Shown one piece after another: positions 21,601 through 33,455 of a stretch of 64,000 nt of DNA (positions within the stretch are counted from its first letter, which is position 1; each line of letters begins with the position of its first letter). Origin of the DNA: Nemophila menziesii (lineage: Eukaryota > Streptophyta > Magnoliopsida > Boraginales > Hydrophyllaceae); NCBI GenBank assembly GCA_029959085.1, contig JARWIR010000005.1, positions 4,032,501 to 4,096,500 on the forward strand, given 5' to 3'. The notes beneath the pieces were generated by a model, which saw only the letters and a list, made by a program, of their open reading frames with translations, ran no database searches and had not been told where the DNA came from. The position numbers and the translations under genes were made by a program.

Positions 21601-22055
21601 CTTCACTAAAACGGCTTTTCCCGCTTCGTTATGACTCCGATTGACTTAATTCCGGTTGCTAAAGTTCCGTAACTTGATAAGGAATATTTTCTCTTCAAAG
21701 GTAAGCGGCTAAATCATCTCTTAAGCACCTCGAAATCAGAAATCTATGGCCTGGAAAACAGATTTTCAGCTCTAAAAAATAATATCTTCGAGATTTATCT
21801 TTAATTCTTGACTCCATATCACGATCTTTGACTCTCTTCTCGGATTCCATTCCTAGCTAATAATCAAAACCTACAAACTTTCCACTAAAATATACAAGAT
21901 TACGCGCAAAAGTTTAATAAATCAAAATTACTAGAAATAAAATGGAAATTCCGGATTATTGTATTTTTAACTCAAAAGTCTATTAAAATATTCAAATAAA
22001 CATAAAAAATGATGTCTCCCAAGGGTCGAAAATAAGAACAATTAGGGAGACATCA
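21601..22055 (-). repeat. E1 5' LTR, outer segment
   Basis: Continues the E1 LTR that broke at 8890 and matches the left LTR at about 1622-2076. It ends GGGAGACATCA at the E1/E3 boundary. Confidence 0.9.
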
Positions 22056-22057
22056 CA

Positions 22058-24781
22058 CCACCTGGTGGACTACATCAAAATCTACCAGGAATCCAACAAC
22101 AGAATCCACTTGGTGTGCAACTACCATTTGGAGGAGGTAATGGGAAAAATAACATTAATAATCAACAGAACCGAGTTGAACAAGACCTTCCTGGCCTTCA
22201 TGTACCATTCCATGTTCAACCAATCGGTTACCGCCCTCCAGAGATTCCGAATATTAAATTCAGACCCGATCCGGGTATGCTCAGTCAATTTCAAAGTTTC
22301 GGACTCTACACTGGTACAGCAATTCAAGATCCGGTAAGATCGATTCAGAAGTTCATGCAGATTTGTGATGCCTACATTACTCCTGGCATTACACGCGAGC
22401 AACTGTATTGTCATATGTTTTCGTTCTTCTTGACCGGTAGAGCTAGCGATTGGCTAGAAAGACAACCCCATGGAACCATTCATTCTTGGAGAGAACTGCA
22501 AGCCGCGTTCTTTAACCGTTTTTATCCGAAGAGCATGAGACTTAAAGATCAAACCGAGCTTGCAAGATTTTTCCAAGAAGATGGAGAAACAGTGGGAGAA
22601 GCATGGACAAGGTTTCAACAAAAATTAGCTAGATTTCCGCTCCATGGTTATACCCCTGCTCTACAACTTGCTATATTCTATGAAGGACTTAATGATAAAG
22701 GTAGAGAGAAGGTGGATAACATTGGAAAGGGTAATTTCGTGTCCATGAATCACAATGAAGCTTCCGAGGTGCTAAGAAATATTATGGAACAAGAAAGAAG
22801 TTGGCCTTCAACGCGAGCTTCTGTGGCAAAGACCCGAGGAACGCTTCGTTTAGATGCAGAAACTGCAAACTCAGCTCAAATATCCGCGTTAGAAAATCAA
22901 ATCAAAGAGCTGAAAATAGAGATGCAAAAGAATTTAGCCGCTGCAAACGTAGTACAAGAAGCACAAGGTTGTCAACAATGTGGGGTTAACAATCATACAT
23001 GGGAAGAGTGCAAATCAAATCCGCAATCTGTTTACTTTATATCCAATCGCGGAGGTTATCAATGGGGTAACCGAAACCATCCGGGTATGCAGTATTCAAA
23101 TCCACAAGGGGCCGCTAATCCTGGTCATTATCAACCGCGACCCCAGAACAACTCTTTCCAACAGAGAGGTCAGTACCAAAATCAATATCAGAATAGGCCT
23201 GCTCCCCCTCAACAACCTGCTCAAGATGCTTACACCGGTTCGTTAGATCAGAAATCTTTACCTCAGTATCCTCAAGAAGGATCTATGGACAATCAACAGA
23301 TAGCACAAGCTCTGGACCGTTTGACCACGACTATGAACGCTAAGGAAGAGAAAGTCCGAGGACAAGATGCCATACTTCATATGTTAGGTACTCAAGTAGA
23401 ACAGTTAAATAAAGTTTTAACAAAATTAATAGAACAAAAGGAAGTAAAGGCAATCGAAGGAGGTGAAAACAATGTTGGGTTCGAAGCTTGCAAGGCTATA
23501 TGCCTTGAAATTGAAGAAGCAAAAGAGGAAGTACCGCATGCTGTCGTTAGTGCCTTGGAAGTTCCGAGTACCGAAGAAGAACCAACCAAGTCTAGCCCCG
23601 TGGAATCTGACTGTTCTGAGGTTTATGTGGAGGACGATCAAGAGAAAGCCGAATTTATACAGCTACTGAGGAAGATGCAAGAGGAGATTCGATCGGTTAT
23701 GGATTATGAAGCTGGGCTGGCTAAAGAGAAAGAGGAAGAAGCCTCAAAGGAGGAATCAAAAGATGAAGTTGCACCTGCTGTGCATGAAGAGAAAGAAGAA
23801 GAGAAGGTGGAATCGCCACCTATTGTTCAACCAGTGTCATCAACTGTTCCTGATACAAATCCTAAGGATGACACTGTACTCAAGACATTTGTAGAGGCGT
23901 ATCAACCTGAAAATATCAACGCCCAATTGCTTGAGATTGCGAAGAAAGGACTTACACCGCAACAAGTTTTTACACAAGTTAGTCCTGAGAAAGAGGCGAG
24001 TGTAGAGGTCCCAAGAGAGAACCTGAGGGGTTCGAGAAGAAGTGAAAGAGAGCTACCAACAAAGTTTAAGGATCCGGGAAGTTTCAACCTTCCTATTCAA
24101 TTACATGGTATGCTCAAGGTGAAAGCGATGTACGATGTGGGTTCTGGTGTGAATCTTATGCCTAAGTCCGTGTTCGAGAGACTTGGACTTCAGAAATCAG
24201 AGAAAACTCCAGTGAAGTTGCAGTTCGCTGACAACTCAGTGAAAAGGACATGGGGAACAGTGGAGGACGTCTTAGTCCGTGCAGGTAATATCGCCATCCC
24301 TACTGACTTTGTTATTCTTGAGTTTGATGCAGATAAGCAGGTTCCAATCATACTTGGACGGCCTTTCATGGCCACAAGTCAAAGTGTGATCAACTTCCAA
24401 GAAGGGACCATCACCCTTCATGCAAAGAATGTATCCGAGACCTTCTATGTCTTGGGTAAGAAACCAAGGAAGTTAGATCCCATCGTTCCTGTCATCCACA
24501 GCCTTTCACATCACAAAGTCCCTCCTGAGAAGATCCACTTAAAGCCTGTGGATACTGAGCCAAACATTGAGTTTGGGGTTGGCCACGAAGTTCTATGGAA
24601 AGCTCACAAACACGAGAATAGGCCACGAAGTTTCAAAGACTCGTGGATGGGACCATTCATTGTCACTAAGGTTGTTTCAGCCAAGGTGATAGAAATTCGC
24701 CCCAAAACTGGGGTCAAGCGCAGATTAGTTGACGTTCATAGCCTTACTCGTTGTTGGGGAGGCTATATTCGCAAATCTTGA
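22058..24781 (+). CDS. gag: E3 gag-protease fused to integrase C-terminal tail (5'-truncated)
   Basis: 907 open codons in the window, continuing in frame to the E1 boundary. The true start is beyond E1. The capsid region (MLSQFQSFGLYTG onward) is followed by a zinc knuckle CQQCGVNNHTWEEC at about 22976-23015. A long acidic, glutamate-rich linker comes next, then an aspartic protease with YDVGSG and ILGRPFMAT (about 24130-24370). At about 24500 the sequence passes without a stop into a tail resembling the last 70 residues of Athila pol (GPFIVTKV, VDVHSL). About 1000 residues present in E2 are missing, yet the frame is kept. This is the pattern of gag-only non-autonomous elements that use a partner's enzymes. 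Confidence 0.85.
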   Translation, partial: PPGGLHQNLPGIQQQNPLGVQLPFGGGNGKNNINNQQNRVEQDLPGLHVPFHVQPIGYRPPEIPNIKFRPDPGMLSQFQSFGLYTGTAIQDPVRSIQKFMQICDAYITPGITREQLYCHMFSFFLTGRASDWLERQPHGTIHSWRELQAAFFNRFYPKSMRLKDQTELARFFQEDGETVGEAWTRFQQKLARFPLHGYTPALQLAIFYEGLNDKGREKVDNIGKGNFVSMNHNEASEVLRNIMEQERSWPSTRASVAKTRGTLRLDAETANSAQISALENQIKELKIEMQKNLAAANVVQEAQGCQQCGVNNHTWEECKSNPQSVYFISNRGGYQWGNRNHPGMQYSNPQGAANPGHYQPRPQNNSFQQRGQYQNQYQNRPAPPQQPAQDAYTGSLDQKSLPQYPQEGSMDNQQIAQALDRLTTTMNAKEEKVRGQDAILHMLGTQVEQLNKVLTKLIEQKEVKAIEGGENNVGFEACKAICLEIEEAKEEVPHAVVSALEVPSTEEEPTKSSPVESDCSEVYVEDDQEKAEFIQLLRKMQEEIRSVMDYEAGLAKEKEEEASKEESKDEVAPAVHEEKEEEKVESPPIVQPVSSTVPDTNPKDDTVLKTFVEAYQPENINAQLLEIAKKGLTPQQVFTQVSPEKEASVEVPRENLRGSRRSERELPTKFKDPGSFNLPIQLHGMLKVKAMYDVGSGVNLMPKSVFERLGLQKSEKTPVKLQFADNSVKRTWGTVEDVLVRAGNIAIPTDFVILEFDADKQVPIILGRPFMATSQSVINFQEGTITLHAKNVSETFYVLGKKPRKLDPIVPVIHSLSHHKVPPEKIHLKPVDTEPNIEFGVGHEVLWKAHKHENRPRSFKDSWMGPFIVTKVVSAKVIEIRPKTGVKRRLVDVHSLTRCWGGYIRKS

Positions 24782-24792
24782 CAGAGGTAACA

Positions 24793-24811
24793 CGTCTAAC
24801 TTTGAAAGACG
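24793..24811 (+). other. Hairpin just after the E3 gag stop
   Basis: CGTCT / AGACG around a 9-nt loop, then TTAAACAAAAG, matching the E2 element at 16235-16251 with one compensatory base pair. Confidence 0.5.
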
Positions 24812-24989
24812 TTAAACAAAAGTGTTGTACGGGAGACAACCCGTAGTTTTTTATGTTTTTATGTCTTTTACATTTTTAGTTTATGTTTAATTTAGTTGTT
24901 TTTAGTTGATATTGCATATTTGAGAAAGGTATTAGTGTTTTTGATGATTAGGTATTGGAGAAATCGAGTTAGGGAAGCGAGCAAAATTT

Positions 24990-25400
24990 TTCGGAGCAGA
25001 AGAAAGACCTGTGCGGACTACCCTCGCGGTGTACCCCTATACCGCAGGTATGGTCCGCAAGGCAAAAACCCGTACCACGGGTTGGAGCCGCGGGTCTTAT
25101 CCAGAACCGAGAAAAAAGACCCCGCGGACTACCCCCCCTGCACCGCTCCATGCACCGCACGGTTAAAACCCGTGCCACAAGGTAGGTCCACGGGTATTTT
25201 GACGAAGAAGCCGCGGTACACCCCTGCGGTGTACCCCCTAGTCCGCACCATGGTCCGCAAAGCTAAAACGCGTGCCACGGGGTCGTACCACGTGTATTGA
25301 GTAGAGGGTAAGAATTTTTGAACATCAGATGCTGTGGTGTACCCCGCGGTACACCCCTGGTCCGCGGGTATGGTCCGCACGGCGCCGCCAGAGAGAGAAA
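24990..25400 (+). other. GC-rich repeated tract between gag and ORF2 of E3
   Basis: Recurrent units such as CCGCGGTACACCCC, GGTGTACCCC, ATGGTCCGCA and CCGTGCCAC in both orientations, able to pair with each other. It occupies the same position as the E2 tract at 16430-16860, but the motifs differ. Open frames here on either strand are by-products of the base composition. Confidence 0.6.
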
Positions 25401-25847
25401 GAAACGGGATTCAAGTGTATAAATGAGGTATTAAGCCATTATTCCGAATTTTATAAAACAAAAGCCTCTTTCTCTTCTCCAAAACTCTCCTAACTCCATT
25501 GAAGCTCATCAAAACCTTCACAAATCATCAAAACCTTCACAAATCATCAAAACACTACCCAATCATCAAGAAAAACACATCAAATCTTCTCTCCACCTCA
25601 TTACAAGAGAGAATCAAGCACCCAATCCTCACCAAATCCATTCAAATTGAAGAATCAAAGAGCCAAATTTTCAAAATTCATCCTACAATTTCTTAAATCC
25701 AAGCCAACCCATTACAAATCCACCTCACCCACATAGGAAATCATCATCAATTCACCTATCCTAGGCCAAATCAAGCTTGTTCAACCATTAATTCACAAGT
25801 TCAAATTTCAAGGGTTGCTAAAGCTTTGAGTTGGGGGTTAATTGAAG
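25401..25847 (+). promoter_or_regulatory. A/C-rich leader upstream of E3 ORF2
   Basis: TATAAAT at 25418-25424 is followed by a C/A/T-rich stretch with repeats such as AAATCATCAAAACCTTCAC, then the box CTTTGAGTTGGGGG (25824-25837) ten bases before the ORF2 ATG. E2 has the same order. Whether it is a promoter, splice acceptor or only a leader is not known. Confidence 0.4.
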
Positions 25848-26405
25848 ATGACTAATAGAATAACAATTTTAGCTAACAAGAGGGAGGTAAAGAGTAACAA
25901 GGGATTAGATTTAATCAAGAAGAAATCAATTGACAAAGGTTCTAGTTCTAAATCAAAGGGTAAAGATAGGGTTGAAAAGAGTGCAATACCTTTGTTTGAT
26001 CGTAATGGTAAAAAGCTTTACTTTTATGCAAAGGAGAAAACACAACCTCCACAAGGTCTTACACCCAAAGAGAAAGAGGAAACTTCAAGGGCCCTGAAGA
26101 CTTATGCAGAGAAACAATTGAAAGAACTACCTTTTGCTTATGAGAAAGTATTCAAGGAAGAAGTTGGTACAGGAGAATATGCAAGATTCTTAGAGCTTGG
26201 TGAGAAACTGGGTTGGTCTACGTTCATGGTAAGACGTTCTGAATTATGTCATGAGTTAGTTTTGGAATTCTATTTCGGCCTCTTTAGCCGAGATAGTAAT
26301 TGTGTTCCGATTAGAGGAAAGCTGGTTCCTTTCACAGTTGAGGAGATTAGAAACCACTTCAAGTTTAAGAAATTGAAAGGTTGTTGCAAATTTGAAGAAG
26401 CGGTT
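25848..26405 (+). pseudogene. E3 ORF2, N-terminal part
   Basis: 186 codons from ATG (MTNRITILANK), basic at the N-terminus, then a region like the middle of E2 ORF2 (LVLEFYFGLF, LVPFTVEEIRNHFK). It is interrupted after codon GTT by a solo LTR whose first bases give an immediate TGA. The C-terminal part resumes at 27911. Confidence 0.82.
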
Positions 26406-27905
26406 TGATGTCTCCTCATTTGTGATAATAAAATATACTTCTGAGACATCATTTTAGGCTTATTTATTAGTTTATAGGTTGATTTTAGCTTAGTTTAGTG
26501 CACTTTCCTATTTTGAGTCTTGATTTAGTAACATAATATTTTTAGAGCATATTGGGTTTAATTGTTTATTTCGTGTGAAGCTTTAAAGATAATTATGGAG
26601 ATTAATTAGAGTCCAAGTCAAAGACTACAACTTATGGAAAGAGATTTGCATGGAAATTGGAGATAAAGGTAACAAAGGCTAAAAACATGGAAAAGGAAAA
26701 GCTGCTTAATCTGAATTTCTGCAGCACACGCCTAAAGAAGTGGTAATTACTCCTACAAGGAAGCCGATTTTGGAAGATTCCTTTTCTAGAGGCATAGATA
26801 ATTCTGTTACCATTCTTTTGGTATCTTATGGAGCTCAAACCGACCAATAACGAAGAAGATATGTCCAAAACGGTCCAGCAGTGTTTATCTTTATTTCCTT
26901 ACGAATTTGAGTTGGGCTTGGAGTCTATTACTTAGCCTTATCTCTAAGAAACGAATTAGGTCAACCTATACACTATAAATACAGCCACTTAACACTCTTA
27001 AATCATCCTTGGTGAAACCTTAAACCAAGAGGAAGCTTACAACACAAGAGAAAAGTCTGGAAGGAGCTGTCATCAACAATGTCTTCTTCTACCTTTAAAT
27101 TTGTAATTTCTTTCTTTTCTAGCATGAACTAATTTTCTTTAGCTTGAGTTTTAGCATTAATGTATGAACCCTAGTTTTGAGTTGACATCTATCTAATTTG
27201 GGAATTTAATGTTTTAAATAGAATTATAGTTTTTATTCTCTGTTTATGTGTTTGGATTTATATTATGTGTTCTTGTGGAAGCGCGCCCATATAGAATTAC
27301 CATCTAGTAATTAGGTCACCATTGACAACGGTGTTTAATTGCATGTTTAGCACATATCGTCTAGTCTTAGGTCTGATCTGACAACCCAACCTAGCTAGAT
27401 AATCACTATGGTTTAGTTCTTGTGACTATTTACCAATTACAGGAAAAGTTTGCTTAGGAAGCCTTATTGACACAGGTAAATCCTATTTTAAACTACCGAT
27501 AGCGAATTGGGACCGATTAGGTAAATACTACATAATTCACCCTTACATGTTTAGAACGACAAAACTAGTGGGGATTACATGCTAATAACTTGAGCTATAT
27601 TCTCATATCACTTCTCTTTCACATTTATTTTCTGTCTTTTAATTCTTAGTTTTAATTTAGTTAATTAGTTAATCAATTCCATCTTTATTTGTCTTTACTT
27701 TTATTTGCGTTTAGTTGTTCTAGCTTTAATATTCTGCACTTGGTATTTGCATAAGATTCTCCTAACCTCTGTAGTCTCTGCGGAACGAATCTTAATCTTT
27801 TAACTAAAACTTGCATACTATCTGTATACTTGCAGAACTGTGTAGCTTTATGGTGTTATTTGCACTTTATTTATATCTTATTTTATCACACCCTAGGCTC
27901 CACCA
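26406..27905 (+). repeat. Solo LTR of a related Athila-type family
   Basis: 1500 bp, TGATGTCTCC...CCACCA, flanked by CGGTT (26401-26405 and 27906-27910). Its first 600 bp or so resemble the E3 3' LTR, but the second half diverges, so it belongs to a sister family. No internal region remains, which implies LTR-LTR recombination. Confidence 0.9.
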
Positions 27906-27910
27906 CGGTT

Positions 27911-28549
27911 GCTAAGCGAAAAATCTTTGATGAGGAATTACTTTTTGAGCATGTATTAGACAAGGAGAAAGTGCAATCACATAAGGGAGAACTGAGGGTA
28001 CCTTGGCCTTACAAATATCTTCAATCGGATGCGAGAATTTGGCACAATTTCCTTGTCCCTAATATCTTTGGGAACACACGAACTTTGGATGTGACTATGA
28101 AGTACGCTCTACTTTTGGATTGTATTTTGAGAGGAGAAGAAGTTGATGTGGCACAGTTGATCTATGAGGAGGTGATACGATTTTCGGTCTCTCCTAAATC
28201 AGTTTATAATGTTAAATTTCCTACTATGATCACGTGTCTTGTGCGAGAAGCGAATGTTATATTGGGTGAAGAAGAGAAACTTGAGTTTAAAACGAGTTAT
28301 ATTGATAATGCTTGGATCAAGGATATCTTTCGAAGAGCGGGTTCTACGCAAGTCTCGAAAGAAGAAAATGAGCAAAGTTGGCAAGAGAAGATGGAGGAGC
28401 GTTTAACGAAATTTGAAGCAGCTCAAACTTCCTTAGTCAATGATGTGGCACAAATCAACGCTAATCAAGTGCACATCATGAAACTCCTTGAGCAATTAAC
28501 GAAAGGTCCAGCAAATCCTACCTTGGATATCAATGATGCGAGGCAATAA
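27911..28549 (+). pseudogene. E3 ORF2, C-terminal part
   Basis: 212 codons in frame with 25848-26405 once the solo LTR and one copy of its duplication are discounted. It contains IWHNFLVPNIFG and VKFPTMITCLV, matching E2 ORF2, and ends with a probable coiled coil (KMEERLTKFEAAQ). The open frame begins 75 bp earlier inside the LTR, but that part is not ORF2. Confidence 0.82.
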
Positions 28550-28637
28550 GTCTCGAGAGTATGTTCTCTTTCTTCCTTACCATTTCTGTAAATTTGTGTA
28601 TATGCTAATTTTAATTTCTATTTTTCGAGTCTTTTTC

Positions 28638-28657
28638 GAGTCGTGTGGACACGGCTT
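28638..28657 (+). other. Hairpin after E3 ORF2
   Basis: GAGTCGTG / CACGGCTT with a TGGA loop. It matches the E2 hairpin at 18632-18651, with a G-U pair replacing a Watson-Crick pair. A PPT-like box, TTTGAGTTGGGGGT, follows at 28661. Confidence 0.5.
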
Positions 28658-30126
28658 ATTTTTGAGTTGGGGGTGTGGGGATTCGTTGTCTCTCATCTCC
28701 ATTTTTCTGTTTTTAGGTAGAAATTAAAATTTTTGATACATGGGAATTAGATGTAGAGTGTGTTTAATAGCTTGAAAGCATAAGCTCAGTGAATTGATGA
28801 TAGTAAGTAATATGTTTATGAGCTATGTATTTGTATGCTTTGAATATTTGCAGGAAAACACACGTTGATAGTAAAGAAAAGATTAGTGAGCAATGCGATA
28901 GAAAGTATGTTAGATCTCAAGGAACCTTGAGAAGTGTGTAGGCCGTGAGATCCAAGCTAGTTGACAAAACCATTTGATGAAAGTGCTAAAGGTAAGAAAA
29001 TAACGAAATTACATAGTATAGAAAGTGATTAAGGCGGTTCTTTCATATTTGAATCCTTTGAAGCCTTTTTATACCTTCTCACCATGTTAATTTTTGATTT
29101 TATATGCTATATCCTTCTCAGCCCCTTCTAGCCTTTCTAAAGCCTTTTATTGAAACACGTTATAAGCCATATCCCTTTAGATTATAGGACTTTTCCATAT
29201 GACCCGCACTCGAATCGCGATGCATAGACAGTTGTTTTAGAGCTTGAGTTTGGGGTGGTGGGTCCACCATTATGGGAATTGTTATTGGGTTGGGATTTTT
29301 GAGCTTATTAATTGTGCTTTATGCTTTATATTAATGATGTTTCACAGATTTGTATTGTAACCCTTTGCCGGGGTAATAGTGAATAAAAAAGAAGCTACGA
29401 GCTAATTTTGCCACCAAGGGCATTAAAAAAAATATATGAGAAAATAGCGTGATATATCAACATTAAAAGAGAGTCATAGCTATAGAAAAAAAAAATTGAT
29501 GTGAAAAGAAAAGAAAATATATATATATTCGAACCGGCAAAGTGGATTTTTATGTGAACATCTTAAGCTTTAATTGGGTTATTGGGGATGCTAAATTGTG
29601 CATCAAGGAATTCATTGGGTTGAGTGAGAACCGTTTTATGAGAGTAACTCAAGCTCTAGGGCTATTCGTTGATGGCTAGTGAGAAGAGAGCCAAAAGCTC
29701 ACTCCAAATTATCCAAATATACTATCATACCGTCCCTAAGCCTACATTACAACCTTAAAGACCTTTTGATTCCTTGCTATGTAATTGAGAAGTGATTAAG
29801 CCATTAGAGAGTAGTTGAGTGGATGTTTGAATACTAGTGAAAATCGATGAACAATCTATAGCTTCCTTGGGGAACTGAGTAAAGTCTCAATCCTTCTTAC
29901 ATTGCGAAACTAATCTGATCTTGAATTCAAGCCGTGTTGACTGTGGATATGAGAAGTGTACAGGTATGTATTTTATGAATATTATTGCATGAAATTTTCC
30001 GAGTTATGTGCTTTAGGTTTATTCTATATATTCTGCTATGTTTTTCCCATTGTATTGAGAATTTTATAAGAGTGTATTTATAGACTTCCCTTTGTTTTTA
30101 TCTTTATTGTATCGGGACGATACAAC
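28658..30126 (+). other. E3 3' noncoding region
   Basis: No gene. The order matches E2: PPT-like boxes at 28661 and 29244, then stem CTTTGCCGG (29363-29371) with CCGGCAAAG (29534-29542) enclosing 162 A-rich bases, then GAGC-CAAAA-GCTC near 29688. The closing pair of the long stem is G-C here and A-T in E2. Confidence 0.6.
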
Positions 30127-30142
30127 TTTGAGTTGGGGGTCT
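30127..30142 (+). other. E3 polypurine tract
   Basis: TTTGAGTTGGGGGTCT immediately before the 3' LTR. Confidence 0.78.
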
Positions 30143-31659
30143 TGATGTCTCCTCATTTGTGATAGATTAATGTTAGGATGAGACATCATTTTTAGTGATT
30201 TAGAAGTCATAATAGTCGATTTTCTTGAGAAATGGTGCACTTTCCTATTTTGAGTCTTGATTTAGTAAAATAATATTTTTAGAGCATATTGGGTTTAATT
30301 GTTTATTTAGTGTGTAGCTTTAAAGATAATTATGGAGCTTAATTAGAGTCCAAGTCAAAGACTACAACTTATGGAAAGAGATTTGCATGGTAATTGGAGA
30401 TAAGGAAACAAAAGCTAAAAAGATGGAAAAGGAAAAGCTGCCTAAATCCGAGATTCTGCAGTACACGCCTAAAGAAGTGCTATTTACCCCCAAGAAATAG
30501 GCCGATTTTGGTAATTTCCTTTCATAGGGACAAAGATAATTCTGTGAGGATTCTTTTGGTATCTTATGGAGCTCAAACCGACCAATAACGAAGAAGATAT
30601 GCTCAAAACGGTCCAGTAGTTCTTATCTTTATTACCATACGAATTTGAGTTGGGCAAAGAGTCCAATACTTTATCTCTTCCTCAAGAAAACGAATTAGGT
30701 CTTCTAAACACCTATAAATACACCCTTATATCACTTGTAAAATCATCCTTTCTTAGAAAAACCTTATAATTATTCCTTAGTTATTGTAGAGAGCAAGATG
30801 ATGTCTTTTGTAATTTCTTTTAGTTTATTTCCTTCAGGTATGAACTAAACTCCCCATAGCTTGGGTTTTGCATAATGTATAATCTATGAATTCTAAATCT
30901 TCTATCTAAGTTTATTTGGGAATTACATGTTTTAATCTGATATTAGCTTCTTACTTAATATTTGTTTATGTATTTTGATTTATTGTCTTTCCTAGAACTG
31001 ATCACTTTAGGATTGTTTTAATAGTAGTTAGATGGTCTCCTTGACAGGGTGTTTAACTATTGAACCACTACATAATTTCTAGTGTCGATATTAGTTCTGA
31101 CAAAACATGATTCTAACTAGATAGTCATTAGGGTTTGTTTTAATCACCATATCACCAATTGATTGTTGCGACCGCTTAGGGCCTTAGTAGCGTTTGATAA
31201 CCCTATTCTAAACCACGTCTTGGTTGTGCCGTAGCCCCCTTAGTCGCTCTCAAGGTCTAAGGTATGGGAATTTAGAATCCTGACTAAGTATACCAAGAGC
31301 TAATATTCTCCCTTATTAACTAGATTTATAGATAGAATTAGAAGGATTAGTGCATACTAGCAAAACCTAAGCTATATCTCTCATCTCATATTCTTAATCT
31401 TTTACTTCATTGTCTTTTATTTTCTTAGTTTAATTCTTATTTTCGAAATCTCCTTGCTTTTAATTTTTGTCTTTAATTATTTACTTTTACTCGTTATTGT
31501 TACCTATTCGTATAACACACTTAAGTCCCTGAGAACGAACTTAACTTATCATTAAAACTTGCATACGTCCTGTAATACTTGCAGTACTGTGCCTGTCTAG
31601 GGTGAGAGTGCGTAGTTTCTTGACTTAATTTTATCTTATTTTTATCACACCCTAGGCGA
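30143..31659 (+). repeat. E3 3' LTR
   Basis: Starts TGATGTCTCCTCATTTGTG, related to the solo LTR at 26406. The shared tail ends TTTTATCACACCCTAGGC near 31656. The last few bases differ from the solo LTR, and the exact end is unclear because organellar DNA begins there. Confidence 0.75.
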
Positions 31660-31664
31660 CATCA

Positions 31665-31721
31665 TACACCAAGTAAGAAGTGTAGAACAATTAGTTCATA
31701 AGGACCGCCGTTGTATAACCA
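31665..31721 (-). pseudogene. psbA: Plastid psbA fragment
   Basis: On the minus strand it encodes WLYNGGPYELIVLHFLLGV, a conserved segment of the photosystem II D1 protein, with no change that I can see. Both flanks leave the psbA sequence. It is 57 bp long and not functional. Confidence 0.8.
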
Positions 31722-31784
31722 CGATTGCATAATATCAATTTTTCGGCCTCGTTATCGTCCAATTGCTCGGAAATTTTAAGCTAT

Positions 31785-31847
31785 ATGGGGGGCTTGGATC
31801 GTGAACAAAAACAATTAATCAAGAAGTTGGTCAACTTTCGCATGATC
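31785..31847 (+). pseudogene. rps7: Start of mitochondrial rps7
   Basis: The ATG and 21 codons encode MGGLDREQKQLIKKLVNFRM and one more residue, the N-terminus of plant mitochondrial ribosomal protein S7. The similarity then stops and the frame ends four codons later. About 60 bp of upstream sequence may be the rps7 leader. Confidence 0.75.
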
Positions 31848-31980
31848 TCAACCTAGCGACGGCATCTGGAATCACACTGCTGCCGCTGCCCTTCGGGCAC
31901 GCCTCCTACGCTTATCACTCACCTACGCTCTTGCAGCATGCCCCCTTCGGGCAATACGGTGTAATACGCGAAGCAGCATG

Positions 31981-32316
31981 GTTTGAAATCTGCTCTCACT
32001 TCTCTCTCCTCATTCCTCCATTCCATTTTCTTTGAAATATGTCATGGCGATTCCTCCATGAAAGATTTGTTCGAGATAATGAAGCTTTGTTCGAGATTTA
32101 TTATAATGGACACTTCATTTCATGCGAGATTTGTTAATAAACCAAGCCATGATAGTTTCGTTGATAGTGAAGCACATCCATGGTGATTGGTAAATAACTG
32201 TTTTGAAACTTAGTGAAATCCATGAGTACTGAGTGAAATTGGTGAAAAATAGTACGTGTACTATTAAATTCATTGAGTATTCAATTTAATGTTGCAATGG
32301 AACAAGATGTGAGCTT
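31981..32316. other. Unassigned AT-rich DNA
   Basis: A 67-codon open frame is present but resembles nothing I recognise. No repeats or RNA genes seen. Confidence 0.5.
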
Positions 32317-32321
32317 CAAAC

Positions 32322-33450
<1,129 letters not shown>

Positions 33451-33455
33451 CAAAC

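Larger units (their letters stand above)
1..22055 (-). mobile_element. E1: defective Athila-type Ty3 LTR retrotransposon, split by E2
   Basis: The element reads on the minus strand: 5' LTR at 22055-21601 continued at 8890-7778, primer site 7771-7754, gag-pol remains 7642-2636, polypurine tract near 2091-2077 and 3' LTR 2076 to beyond position 1. The outer edge of each visible LTR is the complement of TGATGTCTCC. Its 5' LTR is interrupted by E2 between 8890 and 21601. The flank at 22056 is the middle of a gag ORF (E3), so E1 inserted into E3. Its left end and left target duplication lie outside the window. Several stop codons and a deletion of about 3.9 kb make it non-autonomous. Confidence 0.9.
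22056..31659 (+). mobile_element. E3: non-autonomous Athila-type element, 3' part
   Basis: The 5' LTR and start of gag are left of the window, beyond E1. Visible here are a gag-protease ORF fused to an integrase tail, a noncoding linker, a second ORF split by a solo LTR, 3' noncoding sequence, polypurine tract and 3' LTR. The layout parallels E2, but reverse transcriptase, RNase H and the integrase core are absent. It would need proteins from a relative to move. Confidence 0.85.
31660..31980. other. Organellar DNA insert (NUMT/NUPT-like)
   Basis: A plastid psbA fragment lies next to the start of mitochondrial rps7 and GC-rich sequence with repeated CCCTTCGGGC, typical of plant mitochondrial spacers. 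The two pieces are about 60 bp apart. The simplest reading is a mitochondrial fragment that already held plastid DNA. The right edge is a guess from base composition. Confidence 0.6.

Noticed and set aside
24969..25380. Open frames on both strands in the GC-rich tract of E3
   Set aside because: By-products of GC-rich repeats with few stop codons; no domain and no conservation with E2.
27830..27905. Start of the open frame leading into E3 ORF2 C-terminal part
   Set aside because: These codons are the end of the solo LTR, not part of the protein.
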